From the NCBI GenBank assembly GCA_963831155.1, contig CAWHOY010000008.1, positions 477,217 to 541,216 on the forward strand: DNA of 64,000 bases. The letters run 5' to 3'. Position 1 is the first letter of the stretch. The number at the start of each line of letters is the position of its first letter. This document shows, piece by piece, positions 18,111 through 27,034 of the stretch. The position numbers and the translations under genes are program-made. Origin of the DNA: CAVRXQ01 sp963831155. GTDB lineage: Bacteria > Actinomycetota > Acidimicrobiia > Acidimicrobiales > Bog-793. The notes beneath the pieces are model-generated. The model made no database searches and was not told the DNA's origin. It saw nothing but the letters and a program-made list of their open reading frames with translations.

Positions 18111-19883
18111 GTGATTCGCGAGGTCAAGCTTCGTCGCTTCAAGGGATTTGAACGATTCAGCATGCGGTTGGGCAATCGCGCGGTTCTTGTGGGGCCAAAC
18201 AACGCTGGTAAATCCACGGCCATATCCGCGATTAGAGCGATCGCCGGAATGCGCCAGCGCGCGGCTCGAGAGGCACCTTCGCGATATGAGCACATCCGGG
18301 GGATTGGTCGACGCGGCTGGACGGTGCCCAGAGGGTACGGAATGAGTGATGAGAACCTCCGATACGACCTTCTCGATCGAACCGTCGAAATCTCAGGAGT
18401 GTTCGGGAACGGAGCCCGCCTGGAAGCGGTGTGGCCGGGTCAAATTGATGAAAGCACTGACGATGCCGATGGGCTTTCCGATCCGTTCTTCCACTTCCTG
18501 GATCGAGTCGGCAATGGGCTGCATACCCCAAGAGATGTGCGACTTGCCATCTCCGAAATCGGAAACATTCCTATCCTCACTCCAATTGATCAACACGAAG
18601 TATTGAGATCTCGCGACACTGTCGTTCGAAACATGTCGGGCCGACTCGCCAGTCGACATTTTCGAAACCAGCTGCTTCTTATCGCGTCCGAGCAGAACTC
18701 AGTGGTCGACGGCACTCGCTTCGATGAGTTTCTTACCTTTGCCGCGCCGTGGTTAGATGACATGCAACTTGACCGACCAGTTGAACGTCGGTCAGAAGAG
18801 TCGACCGAAATAGACGTCTTCTATTACGAGCGTCGAAGGCCCAGGGAGCTCGCGTGGGCTGGAGACGGGTTTCAAGTATTTCTTCAGCTGCTGTTCCATC
18901 TCTTTCGTCTCCAGGATGCGGAAAGCATCGTCCTGGACGAGCCTGGCGTTTACCTGCATCCCGACTTGGAACGACGGCTGTACCAGGTCGTTGATACCCA
19001 TGAAGGGCAAGTGATCTTCGCTACGCACTCGTCCGAACTTGTCGCAGAAGTTCCACCGGATGCTGTTGTCTGGATCGATCGCGAACGACGACGCGCTGTA
19101 GCTTCCCCGGATTCGAAGACGCTCGAAGATCTCTCAACTGCGATCGGATCTGGATTCAACCTGCGTTTAGCGCGCGTGTTGCGTTCCAAGGCCGTTCTCT
19201 TCGTGGAAGGGGACGATGCGACCCTCCTCCGACTGCTTGCGAGAACCTTGGGCGCGTCCCAGATTCTGTCCGAAACCGCCCTAGCTGTTGTGGCATTGGG
19301 CGGAATCGCAAATCGTCGACAATTGGAGAGCTTTGCTTGGATCGCCGACAACATGCTCCAAGGGACGATTCAAGGGTTCGTAATACTTGATCGCGACTAC
19401 CGCACGAGAGAGATAGTCATGCGGATCGAGCGGCAGCTCCGCGAATCTCAGCTCCGCCCTCATGTGTGGAGGCGCAAGGAGCTCGAGAGCTATCTAATCG
19501 AGACCGCTCCAATTGCGCGCCTCATGGGCGCGGAGCCCGCCTGGGTCGACGAAGTCCTCGCGGACGAGACAGCGCATCTTAAGAACTTCGTGCACTCACG
19601 CATGGTAAGTGCAACGTTCTCCGAACGTGCTGAGCGTTCCGAGGATCTGAGTTCAGTAACTGAGCGCGTGACGGAAGAGTTCGATGCCTTTTGGAGCGAC
19701 CCCGTGTCACGCCGGTGGCGCTGCTCCGCCAAGGAACTAATCGCATCCCTGAACCGACACGCCGAGGCGGCTGGGCTCTCGACGGTCACAAGTTACGGTC
19801 TGGCTCGCGGTATTGCACGCGACGAAATTGCTCCAGAGCTCGGCGACCTCCTTAGCGAGATTGACATCGCAGTATCCCGGTAA
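18111..19883 (+). CDS. OLD-family ATP-dependent nuclease (AAA ATPase plus Toprim)
   Basis: This 590-residue protein has an ABC/RecF-type ATPase half and a C-terminal Toprim half. Walker A is VGPNNAGKS near residues 28-36; Walker B is IVLDEPGVYLHPDLE near 274, followed by a signature-like THSSEL. The Toprim domain has LFVEGDDATLLRLL (catalytic Glu near 365) and VILDRDYR (Asp pair near 424). OLD nucleases such as P2 Old, GajA and PARIS-type proteins protect against phage by cutting DNA or activating a toxin. No partner gene is adjacent, so it would act as a class 1 OLD or single-gene system. A GAAGGA Shine-Dalgarno precedes the GTG at 18111. It lies between repeats R1 and R2. Confidence 0.85.
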   Translation: MIREVKLRRFKGFERFSMRLGNRAVLVGPNNAGKSTAISAIRAIAGMRQRAAREAPSRYEHIRGIGRRGWTVPRGYGMSDENLRYDLLDRTVEISGVFGNGARLEAVWPGQIDESTDDADGLSDPFFHFLDRVGNGLHTPRDVRLAISEIGNIPILTPIDQHEVLRSRDTVVRNMSGRLASRHFRNQLLLIASEQNSVVDGTRFDEFLTFAAPWLDDMQLDRPVERRSEESTEIDVFYYERRRPRELAWAGDGFQVFLQLLFHLFRLQDAESIVLDEPGVYLHPDLERRLYQVVDTHEGQVIFATHSSELVAEVPPDAVVWIDRERRRAVASPDSKTLEDLSTAIGSGFNLRLARVLRSKAVLFVEGDDATLLRLLARTLGASQILSETALAVVALGGIANRRQLESFAWIADNMLQGTIQGFVILDRDYRTREIVMRIERQLRESQLRPHVWRRKELESYLIETAPIARLMGAEPAWVDEVLADETAHLKNFVHSRMVSATFSERAERSEDLSSVTERVTEEFDAFWSDPVSRRWRCSAKELIASLNRHAEAAGLSTVTSYGLARGIARDEIAPELGDLLSEIDIAVSR

Positions 19884-20209
19884 CAGACGAGTGCTCCAAC
19901 TGCCGGTACCGACTCATCGTTGAAGGAAATTCGTCCTGCCGAGTGTTCACGGCCTGTCCTTCGCCGGGTGTCGTTGCAACCGCCCGGGACCGGGCGTCGC
20001 CGTGCTAATCACCTGCTAATCAACGGGACGGAGGCGGCGCTACCAGTGCCGACTCGGCAGATGCCGCCGCGTGCGCCAGCAGGCAGGATGGGAGTGGCCC
20101 TACTGGATAGACGGATTTTGACAGCTTGAGGGACTAATCCGTCCCCTGAAGATCCCTGCGAGAGCGACGGTCCATGCTCGAAATTCGGTGTGTATGACGG
20201 AGAGGCGAG
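19884..20209. other. Intergenic stretch without a convincing gene
   Basis: No protein-like frame was seen. The stretch holds the 9-mer TGCTAATCA twice with a 2-nt spacer (20003-20011 and 20014-20022), the same geometry as the paired 9-mers beside the integrases elsewhere in the window. Otherwise nothing was recognised. Confidence 0.4.
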
Positions 20210-20500
20210 CTAGCTGCGTTCGGCCCCTTCTTTCTTCGGCTCGTAGAGCGACCACACCATGTTCAGCAGACCCGAATGGAGGTAGGACTTCATCTGTAGC
20301 AGGCTCGCTTCCGGCTTCCCCAGCAGGACGAGCATCAGCTCGCCGTTCGGCTTCGTCCACTCGGACAGTGCAACCCAGCCGCTGAGACTCGCGCCGTCAG
20401 CGGGAGGTTCGGATCGAAGAACTGCGTCGATCTCGCCATCCGCTGAAGAGGTGCCGTACGGGCGCGTGGCGCGGGGTTGGCGTTCATGAGGTGCTCTCAT
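20210..20500 (-). CDS. Small hypothetical protein
   Basis: A 96-residue frame whose C-terminal two-thirds reads like real protein: WVALSEWTKPNGELMLVLLG, then LLQMKSYLHSGLLNMVWSLY. The N-terminal 30 residues are low-complexity, so the true start may be internal. I do not recognise the family. It lies inside the R1-R2 interval, on the strand opposite the OLD gene, and may be a small cargo gene. Confidence 0.45.
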   Translation of the reverse strand: MRAPHERQPRATRPYGTSSADGEIDAVLRSEPPADGASLSGWVALSEWTKPNGELMLVLLGKPEASLLQMKSYLHSGLLNMVWSLYEPKKEGAERS

Positions 20501-20571
20501 GAAGTGAGTCTCGCGCGCCGTCGGTGTCGCGGCGGGGCGAGTGTTCGATCTCTCGATCCTCCCGCCAGGCT

Positions 20572-20703
20572 CATTACTACTTTCGTTACTACAACTGCGC
20601 CTAACTTCGCCGACTTGATGGAACGGACCGGACGAGAGGTCCTACTCAAGACTCCGACGTGGGCGACGGGTCAAGCCAAAGACCCTCGTGCTCGCCCTCA
20701 TAA
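20572..20703 (+). repeat. 132-bp element-end repeat, copy R2
   Basis: This copy is very similar to R3 at 61666-61797, sharing CATTACTAC, CTAACTTCGCCGACTTGAT, GGACGAGAGGTCCT and GCCAAAGACCCTCGTGCTCG, and ending CCCTCATAA. The integrase remnant's stop codon lies only 6 bp beyond the repeat. That is the order expected for an element right end abutting another integrase. Confidence 0.88.
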
Positions 20704-20708
20704 TTTTG

Positions 20709-21720
20709 CTAACGATTTCTGTCAAGTACGCTGCCGCCCGCCGATTCGCCGTCGAGAATAGTTTCCATAGCGTCGGCCGCCGCGCGATCCGACGACGGTA
20801 CGAAATGTGAATACACGTTCAAGGTGGTTGCGGCGCGCGCATGACCTAAACGCCCGCTGACGGTGCGAACTGGAATGCCCGCGTTGAGCAAACGAGTCGC
20901 TGAAAAGTGGCGCAAATCGTGGAGCCGCAGATTCTCATTGATCCCTGTTTTCTCACGTAAGCGCCGCCAAGCGCTTGTCCAGTGCATGGGATTCCACGGT
21001 GACGATCCATTCGGCTCAGGGCTGAACACGAATGAATCGGGGTTGATGCGACTACCGCAATCTGCCGCCCGTTTCTCGGCAATCTGCCGCCAGGCTCGAA
21101 GAGCGTCCGCGGTACCCGCGTCGAGCGCGACTCGGCGCGACTGATGAGTCTTCGTGTCCTTCTCGAGGATTTCCTTGTCGTAGGACTCAACAAGTGCCCT
21201 AGTAATCGTGATCTCTCCACGGTCAAGATCGACGGACTGCCATCGGAGGGCAGAGATCTCTCCGCGGCGAACTCCTATCGCCGCCGCGATGCGGAGGAAT
21301 ACGGCGAAATCATCACCAGCGGACTCGATAACCCTTCGAACTTCCTCCGGTGTAGGAGGAAAGATTTCGCGGTCCCGTGCCGGCGGGAGAGTTGCAAGAC
21401 GGGCCGGGTTATCTGATCGCCAACCCCACCGGACAGCTTGGTCGAGTGCTCCAGTCAAGACGTTGTGTATCTGGTGGACGGTGGATCCCGATAAGCCCTC
21501 ATCGCGACTTAGAGCTCGATAAAACGTGTCAATCTGCCGGACGGTCAACTTCACACTTGGACTTCGCTAACTGCCGGTATCAGCCGAGAGCGCGCTTTGC
21601 GCACGTATCCCGCCCACGTTGTGACCGATAGCGATTCCTTTTTGAGATCAAGCCAGACCGATGGGAACGGTCCAGGCCATCGTTTGAGTCCACCGAGACC
21701 GCTCTCATCAGCCAATGTGT
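20709..21720 (-). pseudogene. Tyrosine integrase, frameshifted near its N-terminus
   Basis: From the GTG at 21554 to the stop, 281 residues form a normal core: LTVRQIDTFYRAL, the first catalytic Arg in GVRRGEISALRW, the HDLRHFSATRLL box, GRLGHA and LNVYSHF with the tyrosine. The missing start of the SAM-like domain (VWLDLKKESLSVTTWAGYVR, then RLIPAVSEVQ) lies directly upstream in another frame. The frames meet at a GTGTG run at about 21552-21556, where removing two bases joins them. No credible arm-binding N-terminus was found, so the 5' limit is approximate. Confidence 0.75.
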
Positions 21721-21758
21721 CCAGGCCGCCCACGGCGTCCCATTCAACTGCGCCTGGA

Positions 21759-21783
21759 TTATGGGACAAATTATGGGACGCGA
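21759..21783 (+). repeat. att-like paired 9-mer, right copy (repeat a')
   Basis: TTATGGGAC occurs at 21759-21767 and 21771-21779 with a 3-nt AAA spacer, then GCGA. It matches 27-51 in the same orientation. It lies upstream of the integrase remnant, where an attP core or arm site would be. Confidence 0.55.
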
Positions 21784-21825
21784 GGAGCGCGCTGTCAGTT
21801 GCGGTACCAACGGTGAGAAGGAACT

Positions 21826-21965
21826 GATCCGTAGTCCAGCTCAGGGTGTCTGCACAGACATACATCGTTGGTACGGGCAGCTCAGATCGGGCACGGTATC
21901 CACCGTGTGCCGCTAAATCCAGACCGTGCACCACGTTTCAGTAGCAACTCAGTAGCAATTTCCGC
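21826..21965 (+). repeat. att-region repeat b, right copy
   Basis: It matches 4641-4777: GATCCGTAGTCCAGCTCAGG at its left end, AAATCCAGACCGTG in the middle, and CAGTAGCAA twice (21939-21947 and 21950-21958) near its right end. Only 42 bp separate it from repeat a', whereas the left copies of a and b are 4.6 kb apart with the HamAB-like genes between them. Confidence 0.6.
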
Positions 21966-22087
21966 CCGGGAGCTCTCCTCGTTCGCTCGGGAGAGCGCGC
22001 TAATCCGGCGGTATGGGATAGGTCCGCCCAGTTTTCTTGGGAATCTTTCGGGGCATGCTGTCCGCGAGTTTCGCCTTGAGGTGTGAA

Positions 22088-23152
22088 TCATTTTCCGCTA
22101 TCCCCGGTGCTGTTACTCCCGGAAGCACCGGTCGACGGTTCGGGACCTCCTGCGTATGGAGAAGAACAGGAAGAAACCTCCAAGCTCCCTAGGGCGGAAG
22201 TCTGGGTGAGGCCAGTAGGGACGGACACCCGGAGCAAGGCCATGTTCGCCGGAGTCGCCGCAAGGAAAGTGAAGTCCTGCTCCAGTTCGTAGGTTACGGC
22301 GGGCGGTGCGCCCGGAAGTTGCTTGTTCTGACCCTGCATGACCTCCCTGATCGGCAGATATGTCGTCGGGTCGAGCCACAACGTCACCGACAAGGAACCG
22401 ACGTCGAGCTGTCCTGCTGGCGGAAGCAGGAGCGACAGCTCGACCGCAGGAGCTCCGTTAAGCGTCGTGTTGCCGACGAGCTGAAGGCTGCCGGCCTCGA
22501 ACTCGCTGCGAAGAAGTTCGGGCGTCGCCGCGGTGGGTATCCGCAGGGTCTCCGCTGATGACTGCCACCAGGTGTTTGTCGGAGTGGCGTCCGTCGTGTT
22601 GAAACCGGACTCGGTCCCCGTTCCGCAGACCGAGACACCGATGCGCGAGTTAGCGATACTCGACGCTCCGACCGAAGAAGGTGTCGGGAGCGAGTAGGGG
22701 GTCACGGACGTGACCGACGAGATGTCGACGGAATCCTCGAACAGGCCAGGACCCGGACAACCCGGACTCGTGGCGACGTCCTGGAAGGTCCCGCCAGGTT
22801 GGACGTCGAGCGGATACAGATATTGCGTCCGTGTGCACGGACTCGATCCGAATACGCTTGACGTGGATGTCGCTTCGATTCGAACGACGTCGTTTCCGGC
22901 GGCCGACAGGGCCGACAGCACCTTTGCGCGAACCGCGGCAACCCCGTGCGGTCGCGTCGCCGACCCACCTCGCTCCGTTGGTCCCCGGCCGAACGGGATG
23001 ATCGCGCCGGCAACGGCGATGGCGATGATCGCGGGTACAACCCCGACCGCTGCCCAGCGACGCCGGCGAAGCTGTGCGCCGCGACGTTTCGTGCGCGCCA
23101 AGAGCGCTTCGACCCGGTCGGGGTCGGGTGAGTCAAGCAAACTCGTGACCAT
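22088..23152 (-). CDS. Membrane-anchored partner of the ECF sigma factor (putative anti-sigma)
   Basis: A basic cytosolic segment of about 32 residues precedes one membrane helix (VGVVPAIIAIAVAGAIIPFG) and an extracytoplasmic domain of about 290 residues rich in Ser, Thr and Pro. The Cys-containing motif of zinc anti-sigma factors is absent. The start overlaps the sigma gene's end by 20 bp, so the pair is co-translated. Single-pass proteins in this position commonly hold the sigma factor at the membrane; that role is inferred from context. The C-terminal 30 residues are low-complexity. Confidence 0.65.
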   Translation of the reverse strand: MVTSLLDSPDPDRVEALLARTKRRGAQLRRRRWAAVGVVPAIIAIAVAGAIIPFGRGPTERGGSATRPHGVAAVRAKVLSALSAAGNDVVRIEATSTSSVFGSSPCTRTQYLYPLDVQPGGTFQDVATSPGCPGPGLFEDSVDISSVTSVTPYSLPTPSSVGASSIANSRIGVSVCGTGTESGFNTTDATPTNTWWQSSAETLRIPTAATPELLRSEFEAGSLQLVGNTTLNGAPAVELSLLLPPAGQLDVGSLSVTLWLDPTTYLPIREVMQGQNKQLPGAPPAVTYELEQDFTFLAATPANMALLRVSVPTGLTQTSALGSLEVSSCSSPYAGGPEPSTGASGSNSTGDSGK

Positions 23153-23678
23153 TGGGAACCTCCTTGAACAGCTCCTCGGCTCCGGGCCGCAGTGAGCGCA
23201 GCGCTCGGTGAAGGTGGGTCTTCACTGAGCCCTGGCTGATGCTCATCGCGTCGGCAACTTCGACCTCGGACATGTCGGCCAGGTAGCGAAGTGCGACAGC
23301 GTCCCGTTGGCGTCGTGGAAGCCGAAAGAGCGCCGCCAAAAGGGCCTGGCGCAGCACAACGGCGTCGGCGAGATCCACTGTGGTTTCGCTGCTCATTGCC
23401 GTGACCGGGCGCGGTCGCTGACGGAATGCCTTGTGCAGACAGACTTTGAGCAACCACGCGTCGCGCCATGGAAGTGGAGCGACCCTTCTCCAACGGGAAT
23501 GGGCGAGCGCGAATGCCTCGACTGCGGCGTCCTCGGCAGCTTCGTGGTCTGATGTCACACGCTCGGCGAGCGTGAGCGCTCTCGGAAGCATCCTACGAAA
23601 GAACGCCTCGAAGTCCTCTATTGAGGAATCGTCCACCACCAACCAGTAAAGGCTTCGACGGGGCATCTTGGTTGACAC
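23133..23678 (-). CDS. ECF-type RNA polymerase sigma factor
   Basis: Region 2 is seen in FEAFFRRMLPRALTLAERVT with DHEAAEDAAVEAFALAHSRW. Region 4 is seen in LFRLPRRQRDAVALRYLADM followed by EVEVADAMSISQGSVKTHLHRALRSL, a clear helix-turn-helix. It redirects RNA polymerase to stress-type promoters. Alternative starts exist (GTG 23678, ATG 23666, or a GTG before VDDSSIEDF); the last gives the tightest fit to region 2. It overlaps the downstream membrane partner gene. Confidence 0.85.
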   Translation of the reverse strand: MSTKMPRRSLYWLVVDDSSIEDFEAFFRRMLPRALTLAERVTSDHEAAEDAAVEAFALAHSRWRRVAPLPWRDAWLLKVCLHKAFRQRPRPVTAMSSETTVDLADAVVLRQALLAALFRLPRRQRDAVALRYLADMSEVEVADAMSISQGSVKTHLHRALRSLRPGAEELFKEVPNGHEFA

Positions 23679-24102
23679 GAGCCAGGGAGAATCTTCGGGT
23701 GGAAGAGCTTGCGGTCAGAGGCTCTCAGAGATCCTCGCCGCACATCCGGCGGTTGGGGGCACCTGCGAGCCGCTCTTCGAGTGAACGTTGATGTGAAACG
23801 GCCTGTCAAGTCCCGTGGCTGCTCCCGGTTCGTTGATTTTCGGGCGCGAACGCACCAGCGCTGCGTCGCTGTCTTGCTTATTGAGCAGGCGGAGGGGACC
23901 CGGCGTCAACACGCAGCACCCCAGCCGAGGTGAGGACGAACGGTGTTGACGCCGGGGTGGAGGCTGCTACTCGCTCCCCGCGATCTCAAGGCGGGGGCCG
24001 ACCGAGTGCTCGACGACGCGCCGGAGCGCAGTGGATCGGAGAGCCGCCACGATGATGTTCGCGAGTCGAGATCGCAGTAAAGCCATACGCAGGTAGTTGC
24101 CT
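23679..24102. other. Intergenic stretch without a recognised gene
   Basis: No protein-like frame was seen between the sigma gene and the IS110 element. A short imperfect inverted GGCGTCAACAC/GTGTTGACGCC pair at about 23903-23956 could form a hairpin. Nothing else was recognised. Confidence 0.35.
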
Positions 24103-25456
24103 CTGAATTAGGGCGTCCGTGACGGTCTTCATGAGACCGTTGGACAAAACATTCACGAGGATCGGATCTGCTGCGGCGGTGCTCCGGCGCGTCGTGGAGA
24201 ACTCGGTCACGACGGCGCCGATCGCGGCGTGACCGACGGGAAGGACATCTCAGACCTCGGCGACCATCTCGGCCCACAAGAACCCGTCGAGCTCGCGAGC
24301 GATCGCCGCGGCGACGACCGAGCGAGCGTTCTTGTGCGAAGCGAGCGCACGAAAGCGCCGCGAGAGGCGCGCCTGCGCGGTCCACGAACGCGCGAGGGTC
24401 TCGGGGGCAACTCCCTGCTGGCGCAAACGGAGGCTGGGTCCGACGTTCGGGCTGTGCTGGTAGGCCCAGGCCGCCTCGCAGAGCTGGCCTCGCAGGTGGG
24501 CGTTGCCGGCGCGGGTGATGTAGCCGCGGTGCTCGGAGTGCCCACTCGAGTGCTCGGAGGGCACAAGCCCGGTGAAGCTCATGAACGAGCGCGCTCTCGG
24601 GAAGCGCCGCCAGTCGAAGACCTCCGCGGCGAGGCAGAGCCCACCGATCGAGGTGACGCCCCGATACGCGGACAGCCGTGCGACCTGGGACCCGAACGGT
24701 TCGGTTGTGCAGTAGGGCGCGAGGTCCGCCTCCACCGACTCGAGCGCGACGTCGCGAAGTCGCACCGTTGAGAGGTAGTGCGCGTAGGTGGACGAGAGTG
24801 CTGTGTTGTCGAAGGAGACGGCAGCGAGCCAGCGCCGGTGGCGCTCGGTCCACGGCGATCCACCTCGCCAGACGACGCTGTGGCGCAAGAGCAAGCTCGA
24901 GAGGCGGTTGCGCGCCCGGGTGAGGTCCTGGACCATGTCGCCACGCGTGCGGCAAAGGTCGCGCACGGCCTCCTCGGCCGGGGATGGAACCGCGACGGGC
25001 GTGAGTCCGCCGGCGCGGTGGAGTCCCGCAAGGCGGCGCGCGTCGCGGCGGTCGGTCTTTACCCGATCCCCCGATCCTTTCGGGATAAGCGAAGGTGCCA
25101 CCACGTCGCAGCGCACCCCGATCGAGTTGAGCAGGCGATGCAGGTCATAACCGGTCGGGCCCGCCTCGTAGCAGGCCCAGATGCTCGACGGGCGACCGAG
25201 CCGCTTGATCAGATGACGGACCGACTCTGAGTCGTGGAAGATCTTGTCGATCTCTGCCACGTCGCTGTCGGGTTGCAGGACCGCGACGGCAATCGAGTCC
25301 TTCGAGACATCCATGCCCAAGTGGACAAATCCGCGATGCGCCAAACTAGACACGGCCGGTTCCTCCTTCCGTATGTCGGCTCCGTTCGCCGATCAAGACG
25401 AATGATCCACGTAGATGCGGATGCCGGGGAGCCGGCCGTTTCATGCTGAATTAGGG
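24103..25456 (-). mobile_element. IS110-family insertion element (first copy)
   Basis: The transposase gene lies between two copies of the 11-mer CTGAATTAGGG, at 24103-24113 and 25446-25456, which probably mark the ends (core or target overlap). The non-coding flanks are about 136 bp downstream of the gene and about 92 bp upstream, room for the structured RNA such elements encode. The borders are inferred from the direct repeat only. Confidence 0.6.
24250..25353 (-). CDS. IS110-family transposase (DEDD recombinase)
   Basis: This 367-residue protein has an N-terminal RuvC-like DEDD domain: VHLGMDVSKDSIAVAVLQ (first Asp), CYEAGPTGYDLHRLL (Glu), then KTDRRDARRLAGL (Asp pair). The C-terminal transposase_20 domain has LSAYRGVTSIGGLCLAAEV and FMSFTGLVPSEHSSG. 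An AAGGAGGAA Shine-Dalgarno precedes the GTG at 25353. IS110 enzymes recombine DNA using a bridge RNA made from the element's own non-coding end. It appears intact. Confidence 0.92.
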   Translation of the reverse strand: MSSLAHRGFVHLGMDVSKDSIAVAVLQPDSDVAEIDKIFHDSESVRHLIKRLGRPSSIWACYEAGPTGYDLHRLLNSIGVRCDVVAPSLIPKGSGDRVKTDRRDARRLAGLHRAGGLTPVAVPSPAEEAVRDLCRTRGDMVQDLTRARNRLSSLLLRHSVVWRGGSPWTERHRRWLAAVSFDNTALSSTYAHYLSTVRLRDVALESVEADLAPYCTTEPFGSQVARLSAYRGVTSIGGLCLAAEVFDWRRFPRARSFMSFTGLVPSEHSSGHSEHRGYITRAGNAHLRGQLCEAAWAYQHSPNVGPSLRLRQQGVAPETLARSWTAQARLSRRFRALASHKNARSVVAAAIARELDGFLWAEMVAEV

Positions 25457-25546
25457 GCATTGCTTCGAAACTTTCCCCTTGAGTAGCGGTTTTGATTCAG
25501 GGCAACAAGGCCGCAGCCATGGACTCTCGGTGTAACGCTCGCAGAC

Positions 25547-26161
25547 GTGAGGACAGTAGAGATAGTGGGGTCGTATTCGGATGAGTCAGCGGCTTGGGCC
25601 GCTGCGCTCAGCGGCGACAGCGACGCTTTCGCAGCGACATTCGAACTACATCGCGAACGCGTGTACCGCCATGCGCTCCGCGTCACCGAGAACGTCCATG
25701 ACGCGGAGGACGTCACTGCCGCGGCGTTCCTTGTGCTCTGGCGTCGGCGGAAGTCCGTGTGTCTGGTGAACGGCTCGGTGCTGCCGTGGCTCCTCGTCAC
25801 GACGACGAATCTGGCGCGAAACCTCAGACGAGGACTTCGTCGCTATCGCGCGCTGTTGGACGCGTTGCCGCGCTCGACCGACCAGCGCGACGCGGGCGAT
25901 ATCGCCGTCGAGCGGCTAGAAGAGGCCCGCGCCGCCGCGCAAGTGACGCGAGCGCTACGCGCCATGCGACCGTCGGAAGCCGCCCTTTTGACGCTTGTCG
26001 TGTTCGAGAACTACTCGCCAACCGAAGCGGCAGCCGTCCTCGGCATCTCCGATGGCGCCGCACGCACGCGCCTTCACCGCGCCCGGGTTCGTCTGACGTC
26101 GTTGTTGGGAGCCTCACCGTCCGGAAACCTCAAGGCGCTGGCAAAGGAGGAGTTTCGATGA
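25547..26161 (+). CDS. ECF-type RNA polymerase sigma factor
   Basis: Region 2 (FAATFELHRERVYRHALRVT, then DAEDVTAAAFLVLWRR) and region 4 (LRAMRPSEAALLTLVVFENY, then AAVLGISDGAARTRLHRARVRL) are both clear. A GTG six codons downstream of 25547 is an equally good start. Its TGA stop overlaps the ATG of the next gene (ATGA), so the two are coupled. It begins about 90 bp from the IS110 end, so the element lies in or near its promoter. Confidence 0.85.
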   Translation: MRTVEIVGSYSDESAAWAAALSGDSDAFAATFELHRERVYRHALRVTENVHDAEDVTAAAFLVLWRRRKSVCLVNGSVLPWLLVTTTNLARNLRRGLRRYRALLDALPRSTDQRDAGDIAVERLEEARAAAQVTRALRAMRPSEAALLTLVVFENYSPTEAAAVLGISDGAARTRLHRARVRLTSLLGASPSGNLKALAKEEFR

Positions 26162-26877
26162 GCACCAGGGAGATGGATCCGGTCTTCACCGCAGCGCTTC
26201 GAGAGCTGCTGATCACGACCCTGAAGGATGCCCCGCGTGAACGCACTCGCGCCATCGACGGTCTGAAGGAGCACGAAGATCGCCTGCGCCCATCGCGCCG
26301 TGGGCTGGTAGCGAGTTTCGCCATCCTGGCGCTTGCCGCCGCGATCGTCGTCCCTTTGACCGTCGGCGGCAGCACGGGCCGCCCACATGTCGAGAAAGGG
26401 GCCGTGTTACGGCTCGCCTCCTACGCGTTTCGCCTACCGAGCGGGTATCGGCAGACGAAGGCTGCGACCCATTGTTACGTAGTCTTCGGCTCGCCAGGAG
26501 GCGCACCGGGCAATGAACCACCGACGTCGTCTCAGCCCCTGCCGCCCTACCAGTCGGGAATCGAGGCCGCGGTGTCGGCTTCTGGGGGATGCGTCGTCAT
26601 GCAACTCGCCCCGCCCTATATACCGACCCGCGCGCACCCAGATCCGGAAGCCAAGGCGTACGACCTCCATCCGGTCCGGGTCGCGAGCTACCGAGGCCTG
26701 ATCGTCACCGGTCACCAGATCTGCCGTCTCGCCAACGGGTCGCCGTGTCCGGAGGAAACTCTTCTCTACGTCGAGATTCCGGTCTCAAGAGGACGGGTTC
26801 AAGACCTCGCCGTGGGCGCGCGCGGACTCTCCCAGTCGACTCTGATCCGGATCATGGCCAAGGGCCTCGCGAGTTGA
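26158..26877 (+). CDS. Membrane-anchored partner of the ECF sigma factor (putative anti-sigma)
   Basis: This 239-residue protein has a cytosolic N-terminus of about 52 residues (MSTREMDPVFTAALRELLIT), one membrane helix (GLVASFAILALAAAIVVPLTV) and an extracytoplasmic domain of about 165 residues with several cysteines. The start ATG overlaps the sigma stop and has an AAAGGAGGA Shine-Dalgarno. Overlap and topology suggest control of the sigma factor. No known anti-sigma domain was recognised, so the role is inferred. Confidence 0.65.
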   Translation: MSTREMDPVFTAALRELLITTLKDAPRERTRAIDGLKEHEDRLRPSRRGLVASFAILALAAAIVVPLTVGGSTGRPHVEKGAVLRLASYAFRLPSGYRQTKAATHCYVVFGSPGGAPGNEPPTSSQPLPPYQSGIEAAVSASGGCVVMQLAPPYIPTRAHPDPEAKAYDLHPVRVASYRGLIVTGHQICRLANGSPCPEETLLYVEIPVSRGRVQDLAVGARGLSQSTLIRIMAKGLAS

Positions 26878-27034
26878 GTTGGAAGAGGGTCTGAGGGCGG
26901 AGTTCGGGCCGTGTGCCGTAGCACCCGCAAACTGCACAGGTACGTGACCGGTGTCGTCGAGCCGGCCTTCTGGGACACCCCTCGACCACGTCCACTGGCG
27001 CTCCGCCCGTCGGAGGAGTGGATCGCAGGTCATC

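Noticed and set aside
23906..24955. A 349-codon minus-strand frame over the IS110 transposase
   Set aside because: Frame-shifted shadow of the transposase, extremely Arg/Pro/Ala-rich.
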